A program made the translations under genes and the position numbers. From NCBI GenBank assembly GCA_963669155.1, contig OZ022580.1, positions 21,897,696 through 21,961,695 on the forward strand: DNA of 64,000 nucleotides, given 5' to 3'. The stretch's first letter is position 1. The number at the start of each line of letters is the position of its first letter. Below are positions 1 through 12,629 of the stretch, piece after piece. This DNA is from Arbacia lixula (Eukaryota > Echinodermata > Echinoidea > Arbacioida > Arbaciidae). A model generated the notes under the pieces. The model made no database searches and was not told where the DNA came from. It was given only the letters and a program-made list of their open reading frames with translations.

Positions 1-96
1 GTGTTAAGTCCTTAAACTATATATTTTATGTATCTTTGTTTACATCACTTTGTATTTCAACAGTGCAAAATGCATGTGACGTGACTACACTATATC

Positions 97-595
97 AAGG
101 AAAGTCTACCCTGAAGTTAGGTTGATTTTTGATAAAAGCAGAAACATGAACGAAACTTATCAGTAAATGTTCGATGAAAATCCGTTAAAGGATTATAAAG
201 TTACGACTGTTAAAAGTTTGATTTTGTGACGTCACGTGCGAATTGCTCTCCATATGCTGTGTGTTATTATTATTATTTTTTTCTCCAAAAGAATATGCAT
301 CAATTGACCTGTGCATTTGACAAATTATTTGATACACACACATATTTTACACAGGTATACCTCTATGAAAAAAATCCTTCATCAAAAGCAGAAACAGAGC
401 AATTTATGGAATCAATCAGCGCACAACATAAAGGGAGAGCACCTCGCAAGTGACGTCACAACTTAACTTACAGAAAATATCATAAATTTCTTATCCTTTG
501 ACGTGTTTAGGTCAAAGTCAAACCTTCACTAATATCGTTCTTTAATGTATATGCTTTCAAAACCAACTGAACTTGAGGGTGAATTTTTCCTTTAA
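97..595. mobile_element. Fold-back MITE, family 1, copy 1
   Basis: The two ends are inverted copies of each other (left TACCCTGAAG..AGCAGAAACATGAA; right inverted near 540-595). Each half contains a TGACGTCA-bearing block near GCTCTCC, at about 226 and 446. The right end abuts TTAA. Four relatives lie in this window (25400, 36339, 47874 and 62763). The TTAA duplication and AGGG-type termini suggest a Kolobok-type non-autonomous element (inference). Confidence 0.75.
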
Positions 596-3500
596 TGTCT
601 GTGGACTATCATTAGCCTTCTTATATGTGGTGTCTCCCTTTTGCAGGCCTGAAACATAACGTTGATATGTTAATACCATGGTGTAGATAAACATTAATGT
701 TTAGTTAGAATGGAGGCACTGAAAAAAGGCTTTTAGTGAGTTAAAACGCATGATTTTTACTTTTCGAATGGATTTGTAGGAGGGTTGTCCGGAAGCAAAC
801 ACGATGTCACGAACCTTACACGCATGAAAAAATAGGGTACATAGTCCCCTCATCAGTGATTGAACATGTGTGCTAAAGTATTAATATAATAAGCATGAAC
901 GTAGCCAAAATATAATTTTTTAATGGAGATGAGCGGAAAGAAAACTTGTCAGCGCAGCTGAATTTCCCTTCTGCCCATAAAAGAATGATAGTGAATGTGA
1001 AAGTATAGTTCGGACAAACAAGACCCAAAAGAAATTCTGCCCATCCTCTGACCACGTGCAGCTGCGCTCATTTCCGCCAGGAATCGAAATTAAGAGGTAA
1101 CATGTATTGTGTGACAACACACGACATATGCGAACAAAATGTATTCGCACACTTGGTCTATCATTTCAGTCAAAATGAGATTTATCAGAAAAAGTAAATC
1201 AGGCAGACCAACAGCACATATTTTCATTTGCCGAACATATCAATCGATGGGGGGGGAGGGGGGGGGGCGGGGGGGGGGGCGGGGGGGGGGGGCGGCGTAA
1301 TGTTACCTTTTCAAGGGGGAAGGGGTGGGGATGGGGGAACTTTATAATGATATGAAGGTCATGTACTCCGTCCCACCCCCACCCCATTCCGGGTCTACCC
1401 CCTCTGACAGAGACCAGCTCCATTTCGAGTGATATAGCGTAACTGCTCACCTGCTCAGAATTAAAAACAGGACATGATTATATCTAGAACCAATAAAAAA
1501 AAAGGTTTAATGTGATTATTGCACAATGTACACGTTTTCTTAATGGGTGCGTGGTCAATGATCGCGACACGGGTACTCCTCTGTTTTCACAGGTCAGTTT
1601 GCCTTTCCGAGAGTGCACACTTATAATGGATCATTCCGAGTGAGAACACAATAGAGTACCGAAGTGGTGTCGTCATATCCATTGTTCCGCAGGTTTCTGG
1701 TTCTAAACAATCTCACTTAAGTGAGAGTTTCACTGGTACGACATCGTCCAGCGGGATAGCGTAGGGCACTCTCATTGAGAGACGCTGCTATAATCACCAC
1801 TGTGTGCTAAACCCACATACTTCAGAACCGATCGAGGGGGGGGGGGGGGCGTTTCCCTCCCTATTCCCCCATACATATCTAATCTAATGTTATGGAAGGA
1901 TATGAAACAACTTTCTTTGAACCCATGCTCCACGCCGCTGAAAAGTTATGTGTTCTCAACAGGTGCTGCTCATGTGTTTGAACAATTATCATGCATGCGT
2001 ATTATTCAGTGCTTTCATTGTAGCCCTTTTCCGTTTGAATATACTGCGCATGTTTATTACGCATGAGAGGCTGGAGGGCTGATGCGTGAACTCCTCTTCT
2101 GCATCTACATTTGAATCAGGATTTGGTCGGAAACCCTATTAAAATTGAACTTCAGTTTATTCTTTAAGAGATACTCTTGAATATACATTACATAAGGCGA
2201 ACACATATTTTTTTATATTCGGTTGATTTATGTTGTTTAGAAGAAAGTCTGAGAATGCGTTTACGTGCCTAGTAGTCTGGAAAATGCATTGATACAATAT
2301 GACCTGAAAACGGAAATACAGGCGCTATCGGTTGGCTGTTTTGACGAGACCGAACGGTGAGTGCTGAAGTAATAATAGGCCTATATGAACTTATCGGGTG
2401 AACGTGAGTGGATACTATTCAATGCTACAACGGTATACTGGATGCGAACTTGTTAAACAGGTTAGTGAGAGTGTTTCAATCCATGCAGTTATATCGTTCA
2501 TTTTGTTTAGTAATACATTGGTTATTTTGTCACTTTCAATTACACAGATGAATTCCAACCATGTTTAAATATGTTCTCACAACTCGTTGTGTATATGTGT
2601 CTAAAATATTGATATATTTGTATGGCATTGTAATGTTATTGTGTTGGTGGAAAGCAAATTTCCATGATTGTGGACTGAATAAAATATATTGTAACTTTGG
2701 TTATTCTTCTTCTCGATCTGTAAGTACTTTGACAGTGGACAGCATTGTATTTTGATTTTACCGTGTGGCTTTTCTTGTGCCCTTCCAATACATTAGATTT
2801 TATATTTACTAATGTGTATCCGTACTGTACGCAAAGCACATTACAGTAAGACAAAAACCTGACAGCCAATTCAATGCAGACAGACAATACACAGATTGAA
2901 GCAGATCGCCCATTAGTCAAGACAAATTATAATTCCTGATAACAGAATGATCATTTTTGTTTCAATCTCTGTAATCTTGAACTCTAAATAATGAATTGTG
3001 AATGTTACTTATTCATATGGTACGCGTACATGCTAGACATAATATTCTGAGTCGCCTTTTGCAGATTTACTCTCCCATATATCACTTTTATATAATTCAC
3101 TATATACCTCACCATAATAATTATCTATATAAATATTTTTATTGTTACAAAAATGTACAACATCATTTATAACAATTATCCTGCCTAATTTGTATAAATA
3201 TATATATAACGTTTTCAATATTTCCATTATCTATTTTTATGTATGCTATATCAATTATTTATTTCAGATTTTCAACATTTCCAATATCTATACAAGATGT
3301 TAAACACTATTCCCATTATTTCTTTATAATGGATGTAAACATCTCCATTACTAGCATAATGTGCTCAAGATGATTCATATTACCCGTATATATGAAAGGG
3401 GAACTACCATGAAGAATGCACGCCATGTAAGACAATCCATTATGATGTCGCAAGCTGGCTATACGTGATCACCAGCATGATCAGGAAGCTTAAATCTCAA

Positions 3501-6488
3501 TACAACTTCCTGGTTACTCAACATAATGAAATATCTCCTTGAAACCGTTCCATCGGTCATTTCTATTGTTCACACGTGCAAGTGAAAAAACTCTACCCAA
3601 CGTTGTTTCTATACTGAAAACACGGAAAAGTACAGACTTTAAAGGGAAAGTTTACATTCGTTTACATAAGTTGACAAGTGAAAATTTGCACAAATATTAA
3701 AGATGTTATGGCAATTTGAAGTTTAACCACTCCTTAGAGTGGCAAGATGATTTATGTGTGATTTCATAGGCGAGGTTACATTTGTAATGTTTTGCATCTT
3801 ATCGGTAATGCACCTCTAACCCAATTGTCGAGGACGCGAAGCCTCCCTTACGTTAATCAGACTTGGAGTCGAGCTGAAGATGGCTCGCGTAGCGTCACAT
3901 AATTCACTGGCCGTAAAACTGAGAATTGTGTGAAAAGAACCTTTTATTTTGCTCTTTTTTCTTGCCGACACATTTTGAGCTACTGTGTACCCCAACGCAT
4001 AATTATTTGCGTTCTGGCACGTAATTCTTATGGCGCAAACCCTGAGTGTAGTATGACGGGGTCATTATTCGTCGTTGCACTGCCTCCAACTCGCTTCACC
4101 ACACACCATGGCTCAGCAGGACCCTGTTAACCCCGCAGAAAACATGAATTTAGCTGCCGAGTTCCTCAAGCCTGACACATAAGCCCATCCTTGATGTGCA
4201 AGGACTTGTAAGGTATAGCATGAGGGAAAAACGAGCCAAGTGTGACCAGTTTCCCCAACGCGCAAATCCTAGTCCTGATGTGAAAACCGGACTGCTTGTT
4301 CGTGGCGTTTTATTAGGTTTCTTCTTACAAAACTTGGCGGCCTCAATTCGACAGTGTATTTTAACAGACTTAACGTTCTGTGAAACATTGTATTGTTTGA
4401 GCCACAACAACAACGTCTGGTTTGCGAACAACATACCAATAGTGACACAGCACGTTAATGCTCACTTTATTTGTGAATGCAAATTTAAGTTGAAGTTAAC
4501 AATAATGTGTGTCAATATCCGTAAACATTACCATATTTAATCATAAACCTTTACAAAAATTTACCTACGTATGCGATGTGATTCAGTCGCTTACAATTTG
4601 ATGATTAAAATAAAGTTGTCAATAGAAGGGTCTGCAGTTCTAGACAATATGTAAAGACGACTAGATACTATTAGTCAGTGTGAAATCATCGTGAAATGTA
4701 CCGGGCAACCCGATTCTTTTGAAAGTTAATTCTTCGGTTTGCATATTCTAATGGGAGTGTTTTATGGCATTGAGGCCGAGAAAATGGCTATACATTACCT
4801 TTGAGTGCCCAACAGTTGCCTTGGCGAGTACCTCTTACTGCCCGTGACCAATGTCCCCACGACCATGTAAATCAACGGTTAATGTACATGTTCTAAATAT
4901 GCTAATGTAATTTTCAGATGAATGTACATGTCGTAAATCTGCAAATGTAATTTTCAACCGGATCAAACTAATCACATATTATGTCACCATACAATTTAAA
5001 CTGTGATGGTTTTGTCTCCATGAATAAAAATTAGTGGGGATTAGAATGTACCCTGTGATTATTTTACAGTAAATGTCTACCTGATGAGAGAGTCTAGTAA
5101 TAAGACTATATAGATGAAAAACTTCCAGACCGACTGAACATGGCTACGTGTTTGGCAATCCTTCATGCGTGGAGCCCGAGGCTTAGGGGCTCTTTGTTCA
5201 CCTGGCCATCGACGACGTCTTGCCTTTATTGGATTTATTTGGTAGATGTATTTATTATGAATGTTGGCTCACAGTGCAGTTAAAGACTGCATGAAGGTTT
5301 GTTCGGACACTTTGTATGTATTAGTTGTCATCAACGCTCAACTCGGTAAGAATAGAATTGTGTTTCCATTTTGTGGTAAAAGTACATGTATGAAGGTGTG
5401 TGGATCCTAATTGATTGATGAGCCTCTCTTTCTGACCTACTGTAGGATGTCACATAATAGCTTACACTCAAATGAGGACAGCGTGGCTCATTTGGTGGCA
5501 AGTCTGTCTCTCCTTGCAAAAAGAGACAGTGATGTGTGTTATCGCGTGACCCAACTCAGTCGGTATATGACGTCGAATTGAGGTCATGTGTATAGAAGAG
5601 CCAAACAGTATACATTTCACTTCTCGATTAACATGTTAAGAGCAGGTTGAAGGGCACCCGCTGGAAAGCACAGAAAGCCTATACCATACTGGGAAACGAA
5701 TGAATGATGTCGATTCCTCGTTTCGACAGAAACATCTTGTAAATTTCATTTTAGAATCTCAGCTTGTCAACATAGTAAAGGAATCATGAACACAAATACT
5801 TCTGTTCACAATGATACACCGTGTGAACATGTAGAGAGCGTTTTCTCTTGTTAAATATTGACTTATCACTTACGGATTTACTCCTCGAGAAACCTTTCTG
5901 TTAATAACAGAACCATATAGGCTAATGACGTAACGGTGAGTGTGTAGAGTGTATGCTCATTGTGGGTTCTAAGCACTATTCTTTTCCTTCTGTGAAAGCG
6001 ATGCGTGCGTTTATACGTTGAATATAGTCGTACTGTGGGTTGCATTGGTTTTGCACTGGGACTGACATACTCTCCAATTAACAGTGGAAGTAGCATATGA
6101 CAGGTAAGTATCTAGCGTTAACAAGTAAAATCTCCTCGCCTATGCATATTGAGATATGGAGCAGACTGAGTCGTCATGTGATATACCGGGGAAGAAAGAG
6201 CAATCAATTATACGGGTACCAGGGCTGATGCAGTAAAGTATGATGAAGCGAGACACATGCCCTCTTAAAAGTGTAACAATACTATGCCACAATACAACAG
6301 TATTCTGACACTAATCAGTATGTCTATAAACCAGAGGGAAGCGTTACACAATTATATACATAGATGTTTATACATTGCTGGATTATGACGATGATAAAAT
6401 GCACTATACGTTCTTCTTTCGGGTTGAGATTAATTCTGCCAGTCTTAACATCAGATACTGTAGATAAACCATTCACCATCAGACACGT
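596..6488. other. Intergenic, no gene seen
   Basis: AT-rich DNA with short chance frames only, poly-G tracts at 1249 and 1833, and an AT-rich patch at 3060-3240. A 24-codon frame at 4108-4182 begins MAQQDPVNPAENM in a CCATGG context but has no recognisable relative. Confidence 0.6.
1249..1296 (+). repeat. Poly-G tract with quadruplex potential
   Basis: Forty-eight bases, almost all G, broken by single A or C. It contains more than four runs of at least seven G, so an intramolecular G-quadruplex on the + strand is expected. The - strand frame across it is poly-Pro and not a gene. Confidence 0.9.
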
Positions 6489-6530
6489 AGGGTGGGTGGG
6501 TGGGTGGGTGGGGGGGGGGGGGGGGGGGGG
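6489..6530 (+). repeat. (TGGG)n followed by poly-G
   Basis: TGGG units run directly into about 20 G. Similar G runs occur at 1833, 14479, 14654, 31326, 32535, 38217, 45081, 52905 and 53022. Confidence 0.9.
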
Positions 6531-6542
6531 ATCACCAAGCTA

Positions 6543-6852
6543 GTCTTAAGCTAAGAACGACTTTATGCACGACTGGTGACCCTTGTCACATTCTCCATGA
6601 TTTTGATTCTAAAGTTGAAATATTTCTCATCAGGTAAAGTTAAAATCTGATAAAATTATGGATTAAATTGTACTTGTTAACAATTATATATATATATACA
6701 AAATTTATGATTTGTCAAATGGGATTATGAATATTATTATTGGAAATAAACTCCTACTAGATAAAAACAGGAACAAATTGGGTTATCTCATTTAGCACAA
6801 GGAATAGTCACCAGTCGTGCCTCGTGCGTAAAGTCGTTCTCAGCCTAAGAAC
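6543..6852. mobile_element. Inverted-repeat element, about 310 bp
   Basis: The left end (AAGAACGACTTTATGCACGA, CTGGTGAC) is repeated inverted at 6796-6852 (GTCACCAGTCGTGC, GTAAAGTCGTTCTCAG). The AT-rich middle lacks genes. A (TGGG)n/poly-G tract lies immediately to the left. Confidence 0.6.
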
Positions 6853-6859
6853 AGGTGAA

Positions 6860-7754
6860 CGGACCTTTTTTGTGAGGGACTGAAGCGACCGAGCAGAACA
6901 TGGAAGTTTTACCTTTTTGAGCCCCCAAAACAGCGTTTTGATGCCCATTTTGTCACAAGTATTACGGCAGTACTAGATATGTTCTGTTAGATGGGCTGTA
7001 GTATGGATAAGCATGGTAAGGAGAAAATCATTAAATTGCCATATTTTCAAACCCGATACATTTTTTCAAGAATGACAAGGATTGTAAAACTAAAATTCTG
7101 CTTCAAAACACTTTATCAAACTAAATGCTTTAAACTCTCGACTTCTCTTCCCCTTATAGGGGATAAACTTCTTCTTGAAACTTTGTCAGGTTTGATTATA
7201 TATTTATATCCTTACATATGCTCCCCTGTCTCGGTGAACATAACGAGTGTCCTTAATATTTGAAATGAAAGTCTTTGTGAGGCACTGTCTTACTCATGCC
7301 ACATAGATATAGAATATACATACTTCAAACAAGATAACTTTTAAACAATGGGACAGTTGTTTTGACTCAATCTGTAGATGTGAGATTGGCATCATCAGGT
7401 TTTGTTGTGAAAGAAAAGTGTTTCAAAACTTTTATTTTGGTCGTCAAGTTTTTTCCTGGTATTTGATTTTTAAAATAGGTTACAACAAATTTGTTTTAGT
7501 CAATAGAATATAGAGTCGAGTTCAAGCAATTTACCATTAAAATCATATGTCTGACTGAATTTCTTTTTCAAAGTATGATAACATCTCGCACCCGTAATAA
7601 GTTAATAACATACTACGTAGTACACACGCTGAGAAATACAATGTTTAAACAACTATTAACTGTTGCTGTGAAGTACGCTGTAAATCAATAAGGGCTGCAG
7701 CCCCAAAACTCTCCCTCCTTGTGCACATATACACAGTTGTGCATTTTTGGCCTA
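6860..7754. other. Intergenic, no gene seen
   Basis: AT-rich sequence between the 6543 element and the left TIR of the transposon; no features recognised. Confidence 0.6.
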
Positions 7755-8106
7755 TAGTCCAGGAGCATGAACATCCCTGTGCGATTTTTTGTATGAAAGC
7801 AAACCACCCATCCAGATGTCTCAAGGGCACCCCAATGAACAATAAAAAACATGTTGGCAATCTTGTAACCCTGGCAGATAATATTTATTGAGGATGAAAT
7901 GAACACGACAAAATTGTACTTGGAATAACCTCTTTTTTTAGGGGTAGGTCAATGCTTGTATAGAGAGCGCTTCAAAAAACAATATTTTTATGAGGTTATG
8001 TCAAACTCAGTATACAATTACCAGCAAGCATAGTATGTAGAGCATAGCACAAACCTTATTTAGTTGAAATCAGTTCAGAAACAGCCGAGATATCCATGAA
8101 TATAAC
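7755..8106 (+). repeat. Left terminal inverted repeat of the 5.2 kb transposon
   Basis: This stretch matches the reverse complement of 12630-12991 over its full length with scattered substitutions and small gaps. Shared landmarks include ATTTTTTGTATGAAAG, CCAGATGTCTCAAGGG, CAATCTTGTAACCCTG and GCGCTTCAAAAAAC. Confidence 0.85.
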
Positions 8107-9313
8107 ATTTACAGTAAAGGTGACGGAACAATTTTTCGTTAATAATTTGGGAAAATATCATGAAATCCTAACACATTTGTTAAACTGTCTGATACATGTT
8201 ATAAATTTGCATTACGAATTTACCAATTACTGTGGTTCAAAATTTTTATGAAAATAGGGTTCACTTAGGGTGTCTGGAGGACACCCTCTTATGTTAATAA
8301 CTCATTTTTAATGAAAAGAACCATGTTTCTGAGACATTTGTATAATTTTACCTTAGTTTTAAGCGTAGAATAATAACTTTTTGTTTCGAATATAACTGAA
8401 GAAATTAAGTTCCTAAAATCATTTGACCCAAATTATGAACAAATCGCTTTAACAATAAACCAGATATTTATTCATTATCATGTACAGAGGATATTTTTAA
8501 TATATTTCAGCAACAATAATGTCATATAATCACAAACAAATCAATGCAACTGTCAATGTTTATTACATTGTTGATAATGTCAAGAAAGTAATCGATGACT
8601 CAAAATGATAAGTATGTGATGGCAACTGTGTACAGAGGAGGGGAGGGGGAGTGGTGGTGGGTGTTTGTGGTGTTCTGACGCTCCCTTACCCCCCTCCTTT
8701 AGCGAACATATGCTGTAAACACAACCAGGTTAAGCTGACACATGAATGAAGCCAAAACATTTTCATGTGCTATAATGTTGTTGCAAAATTGTAATACTGG
8801 TATAGCTGTATGCGATTGCCCGAGTTTACAAAGCCAATATGAAATTCTATATCTGTAGATTAGTCAAATGAGAAATTAACAATATCTTTGAAAATTCCTG
8901 CGGGACTTTGTATATCTCTAATGTCTTTGTTTCACAATTTGTTTCACGGACGCTCTTTAAAGATATAAAATTGAAAAGTATATATATATATATAACTATT
9001 GTAGTGGTGAAATTGTACGTTATAGAAAAAAGAACATTTTCACTTGACAGACTCCTTGATGAAACGACAGAACCATTCTAGATACAAATGGGATATGTTG
9101 AAATATTTAATCTACAATAATGTCCCCATATATTAAACAAGCAATACAGATTATGCATGTCCATTACCTGGTATGAAGTGGAGAGGTTGACAAGTACAGT
9201 ACCAGTTAACTGGGTAAACATACCATTATGTTTGTAGACATATCAACTAAACTTCGCATGTCTTTAGATGGATTGGTACACAAATGCCACACTTTAGCCA
9301 GCTGGCACATGAT

Positions 9314-9814
9314 TTACATCAAGTTTTCAACATCGTCCTCGTCATCTCCAGAGTCGTCATCCTCTTTATCATGAAATGACATCTCAGGATTGCCACACCC
9401 CTCACCGAGATCATAGGCACATGATTCTGTTCAGTTTAATCCTGCCTTGCGACAGGAGCTACTCGCATTGTCACATTTTGACCTTGTATTTCCGCACTTC
9501 ACCAGCTGAATGACCGCGTTTGGTGCAGGCTGTTGCTTAGTCATCACAGGAATCCCAGCATCGTCTTCGAAGCTCCAACCATAGTCCTGTGGAGATGGTA
9601 CCTCTGGGTTTGGAACAGTGTCATTGTCCCACACGATTACTTGGTAGTGTGCCCTCAAGATTGCTTGTCGCAGTGCCTCTTGTGTAGGCGGCAACCTCTC
9701 TGACTCGGCCTGTTTCTTTGTGGAGAGCCACCATCTCAGCTTTTCTACCTTGGTACTTTTGCTCTCGGGGACGTAGACCTTGCAGAGGAACTCTTTGAGA
9801 CCATATGGCATCAC
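9314..9814 (-). pseudogene. Transposon protein, C-terminal Cys-rich part
   Basis: The open frame carries VYVPESKSTKVEKLRWW, KKQAESERLPPTQEALRQA, the SPQDYGW block, and a cysteine cluster CGNTRSKC...SSSCRKAGLN. A TGA at 9431-9433 stands where relatives have Cys in the GLxCTxxC motif. After it the same frame continues with CA..., a Cys, and an acidic tail (DDDSGDDEDDVENL) to a TAA at 9314. The cysteine pattern resembles CRC/CXC zinc-binding repeats (inference). Confidence 0.65.
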
Positions 9815-9821
9815 TCGGCCT

Positions 9822-10418
9822 TGGCATGGTTCCTAGACTTCTCAGAGTCTGTTCGGCATGCGCCTTCATCAGCATTCTCTCTGCCAGATAGCCAGTGAGC
9901 TCCATCTTTGTTATCACATGAGACAAGAGTTGTTTCAGTGGAACCTTTGCTATGTTTGTAGCATCTATTATGTGGGAGTTGATGACTGGCTGACCCCCTG
10001 CCTTCTGTCACGTGTGATATTCTTTAGAGAGGTAGGAACATCATATCGATCAAAGACCAGTTAGACTTCATCGGCATCACTGTATTTCTCAAGAATACGG
10101 TCGTTGAACTGGTCAGCCAGCTGGTTACAATAATTTTTATGTGATGTTGTCTGACATGTCTAGGGCCTGGACATCTGCCATGACATCGACAACGGCCACT
10201 TTCATCGCTGCAGGTCTTTTTCCAAGTTCTGTGCCATTGTCAGGAAGTGGACCTTCTGCATCAGTGACATTTTTTGAGAGCTTCTCAAGCATGGCCATCA
10301 GGCTTCTCTTCGGGTAGCAGTGTAGCATTGTACTGGACTTCGACACCAACAACATGCGGGTGAACAGTCTGCGATCTTCTTTGAGCTCCACTACCTTGTC
10401 TCCAGTGTTGACTTTCAC
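9822..10418 (-). pseudogene. Transposon protein, FDRYD and TKMELT blocks (broken)
   Basis: The stretch 10418-10137 and the following short frames carry VAVVDVMADVQ, NQLADQFNDRIL, LVFDRYDVPTSLKNITR with RRQG, and then LLSHVITKMELTGYLAE. These occur in this order in relatives. One in-frame stop lies just before LVFDRYD. The DTDV-type domain that should follow TKMELT..LA in relatives (from memory) is absent, pointing to an internal deletion near 9.8 kb. Confidence 0.6.
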
Positions 10419-11315
10419 TCATTTCCCTGATGTTTTCCATGTCTGAAGCTTCCTCTTCTTCATTTTGTCCCATACATTGACGTCTGATGGACTAATGAGG
10501 TCGGTGACGAATTCCTCAAACAACTTCTGGCCAATGATGCTTTCCGCGCACAGATCACTCTTCAGCTTCTCTGGCATGACTGCCTTTGTCACCAGGTTGA
10601 ACAGGTCACCACTTTCGTCTTCAAATGGGTTTATGAATCTTCCAATAGTGGATGTAAGCGATTCAGTGTTCTTCTCTTGCCTTGTAACAACTGCAGCTGA
10701 GAGGGCATGATGACGCGTCTGAGCAGGCGATGCATATCCAGCAATGTCACAGGCTTCGTCGGCGAGTCTGGCCAGTTCTGGCGAGATTAAGAAGAACTTG
10801 GAACGAGCGTAGGCATTCTGGGTTATACCCACAAGTCCCCCAGCTACCTTCATGGAGCGGTTGATGTGTTCAAGTGCGTGGCTTGCCCCTACAGCACAGA
10901 ATGCCACATTCCCATTCTTGTTCACCACCCAATTTCCCTCCATGAATTCCTGATAGATATCAGGGTCTGAACGTCTTAGGGGTTCCATGTCAGCCAGGTA
11001 CAGTGGCATGAAGCGAGCATAGTTCTGCTTGTCCAGAGCGAAGAAGTGCTTGGTGAAGTTCTCTATTGACCGGATGTTTAGGTTCCAGTCTCCGGCTCTG
11101 AACATAAGCATCTCCATGATCATCTGCATGTACTGGCGCATCACCACGAGCAGGGGCTTCTTTTCATTTGCAGCATCAAACTGAGCCATCTTCTCTGTCG
11201 CACCGCATGCCTGGATTGTCTGTACTATAACAGAGTGCGCTTCCTGTATGTCTTCACAGCTGCCATCTCTACCTGACCGAGCAAGAGCTTGTGCTGCTGA
11301 TATGTTTTCCTTCAA
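10419..11315 (-). CDS. Transposon protein, central part, 298-codon open frame
   Basis: This is the longest intact block of the element. It contains RAGDWNLNIRSIE, then FFALDKQNYARFMPLYLADM (a strongly conserved Y-A-R-F/W-x-P-x-Y/V core), then the H..E..NRSMKVAGGLVGIT motif, which resembles the HxxEQxN...GG..G signature of this family. It overlaps the end of the upstream frame by four bases, so the break is a simple frame change and not a gene border. I do not know its biochemical role. A DUF6589-like relationship is possible but unverified. Confidence 0.7.
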   Translation of the reverse strand: MKENISAAQALARSGRDGSCEDIQEAHSVIVQTIQACGATEKMAQFDAANEKKPLLVVMRQYMQMIMEMLMFRAGDWNLNIRSIENFTKHFFALDKQNYARFMPLYLADMEPLRRSDPDIYQEFMEGNWVVNKNGNVAFCAVGASHALEHINRSMKVAGGLVGITQNAYARSKFFLISPELARLADEACDIAGYASPAQTRHHALSAAVVTRQEKNTESLTSTIGRFINPFEDESGDLFNLVTKAVMPEKLKSDLCAESIIGQKLFEEFVTDLISPSDVNVWDKMKKRKLQTWKTSGK

Positions 11316-12120
11316 GGATTTGCCTCACTGTGGTTGGTCCATACAAATCGGCTTCCGTCCAACAGAATTCTATCCCGCTGTTCTTCGATGTAGGTGCCAA
11401 TGCAGCGGAGCTGTGCCATCACGATGTGAAGTTCCCCTGGCCGCAGTACTAAGTCTTCCATGTCATTGCGGGTCATCTGCAGCTGCTTTGCCGGTTTGTA
11501 TAGGCCCAAATCAAGGGAGATTACAGTTTTACGATCTGGACCCATGACTTTGGCGCTGATCCTTTGGGCCTGCATGAGCATTGTGAGTAATGTGGATGAT
11601 TCGTGTGCAGGTGCAGCAATCAGGGGCGGTGTGTCTACTCGTGTGGTTGATAGTACCTCACTGGCAGTCATTGAGTGGTATGCTGACCATGTAGGGACAT
11701 CATTATTTCCTTGACTGACAGTTTCGTGTTCGTCTGGAAGTAGGACTGTCTCTTCTCTGACCGTCTGCTGATGGGACCTAACCAGGGTCAGACCCATCAG
11801 CCAGGCGACATCTGGAAGGGAATCATCTAAAGGTTGTAGAGGATCCTTTTTAAGACTGAAGGAGGCATAGGCAGGGCTTTGTGGTTTGAGAGATGGCTTT
11901 GGGCACTCCAGCAGCTTGGGCATCTTGCTGGCATCTTTGGTAAATGGCCATTGCTGTCCCATGCAGGGTGCGCTTTCCATCGGGAGTGTCTTCCGCAATT
12001 AAAGTCCACTTTGTCTACTGCGAAATATACGTGTCTTCCCTTTACAATGTCCGGGGGTATGTAGACACTATCGTTGGCTTTCATTTGTTGTAGGACAGAA
12101 GTCGCAACATGTCCTTCCAT
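11312..12120 (-). pseudogene. Transposon protein, second part (broken)
   Basis: Two overlapping open frames (12120-11827 and 11998-11312) carry IPPDIVKGRHVYFAVDKVDFN, then a shifted AEDTPDGKRTLHGTAMAIYQ block. The second frame then runs on to a region ending VMAQLRCIGTYIEEQRDR. The D-x-VD...T.DG...HG pattern is a hallmark of the family and may hold an acidic catalytic residue (inference). Frame changes around 11.95-12.0 kb interrupt it. Confidence 0.65.
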
Positions 12121-12161
12121 CCGCAGGAGTCATGTATATCCCACAGACATTCCAAACCCAT

Positions 12162-12600
12162 TCAGAATGTTGACGCTCCAACTGCAAGCTGTTGTGGCAT
12201 TTCGCGCATCTTCCTGAGGGACTGTGACTTCTTGTTGCTGACTTGGTACCTGGACAGGAACATGCTCACTGTGCCTTGGGCTAGACTGAGGGAATGTTTG
12301 TTCACCTGCGATGACTTCGTATCTGTGGACAGAGTAGTGTGTAGCCCTTGAATCACCTACCGAAAAAAACAGTACAGCTCTTTGGGTACATGTTTGCTTG
12401 TCACGTCTGTGAAAGAGCCTTCAAACGTCCATACTTCTGCTTTGCTGATGACTTTTCAGAGAATGTTAGCTGCTCTGCACAGGGTGTTCATGTCCTCCTC
12501 ACTTTTTTAATGGTGTCCTCCATCAACTGGACTGCAGCATCTCTCGTTCTCTTTAGCGTTACACGTTCAGCTTCAGTCACGCGTAAGATCTCATAACATT
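12162..12600 (-). pseudogene. Transposon protein, N-terminal part (broken)
   Basis: On the - strand, fragments in shifting frames read EILRVTEAERVTLKRTRDA, then TLCRAANIL, TFEGSFTDVTSKHVPKELY and QGLHTTLSTDT..SQ. These follow the order seen in full-length members of this marine-animal family, as far as I recall them. At least two frame changes and internal stops separate them. Confidence 0.6.
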
Positions 12601-12629
12601 TTCTTTAAAAAAAATCATAAATGTCATGG

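Noticed and set aside
1199-1450. Poly-Pro open frame on the - strand
   Set aside because: Produced by the poly-G tract on the + strand.
4108-4182. 24-codon frame MAQQDPVNPAENM... in a CCATGG context
   Set aside because: Too short, no donor in frame, no family recognised.
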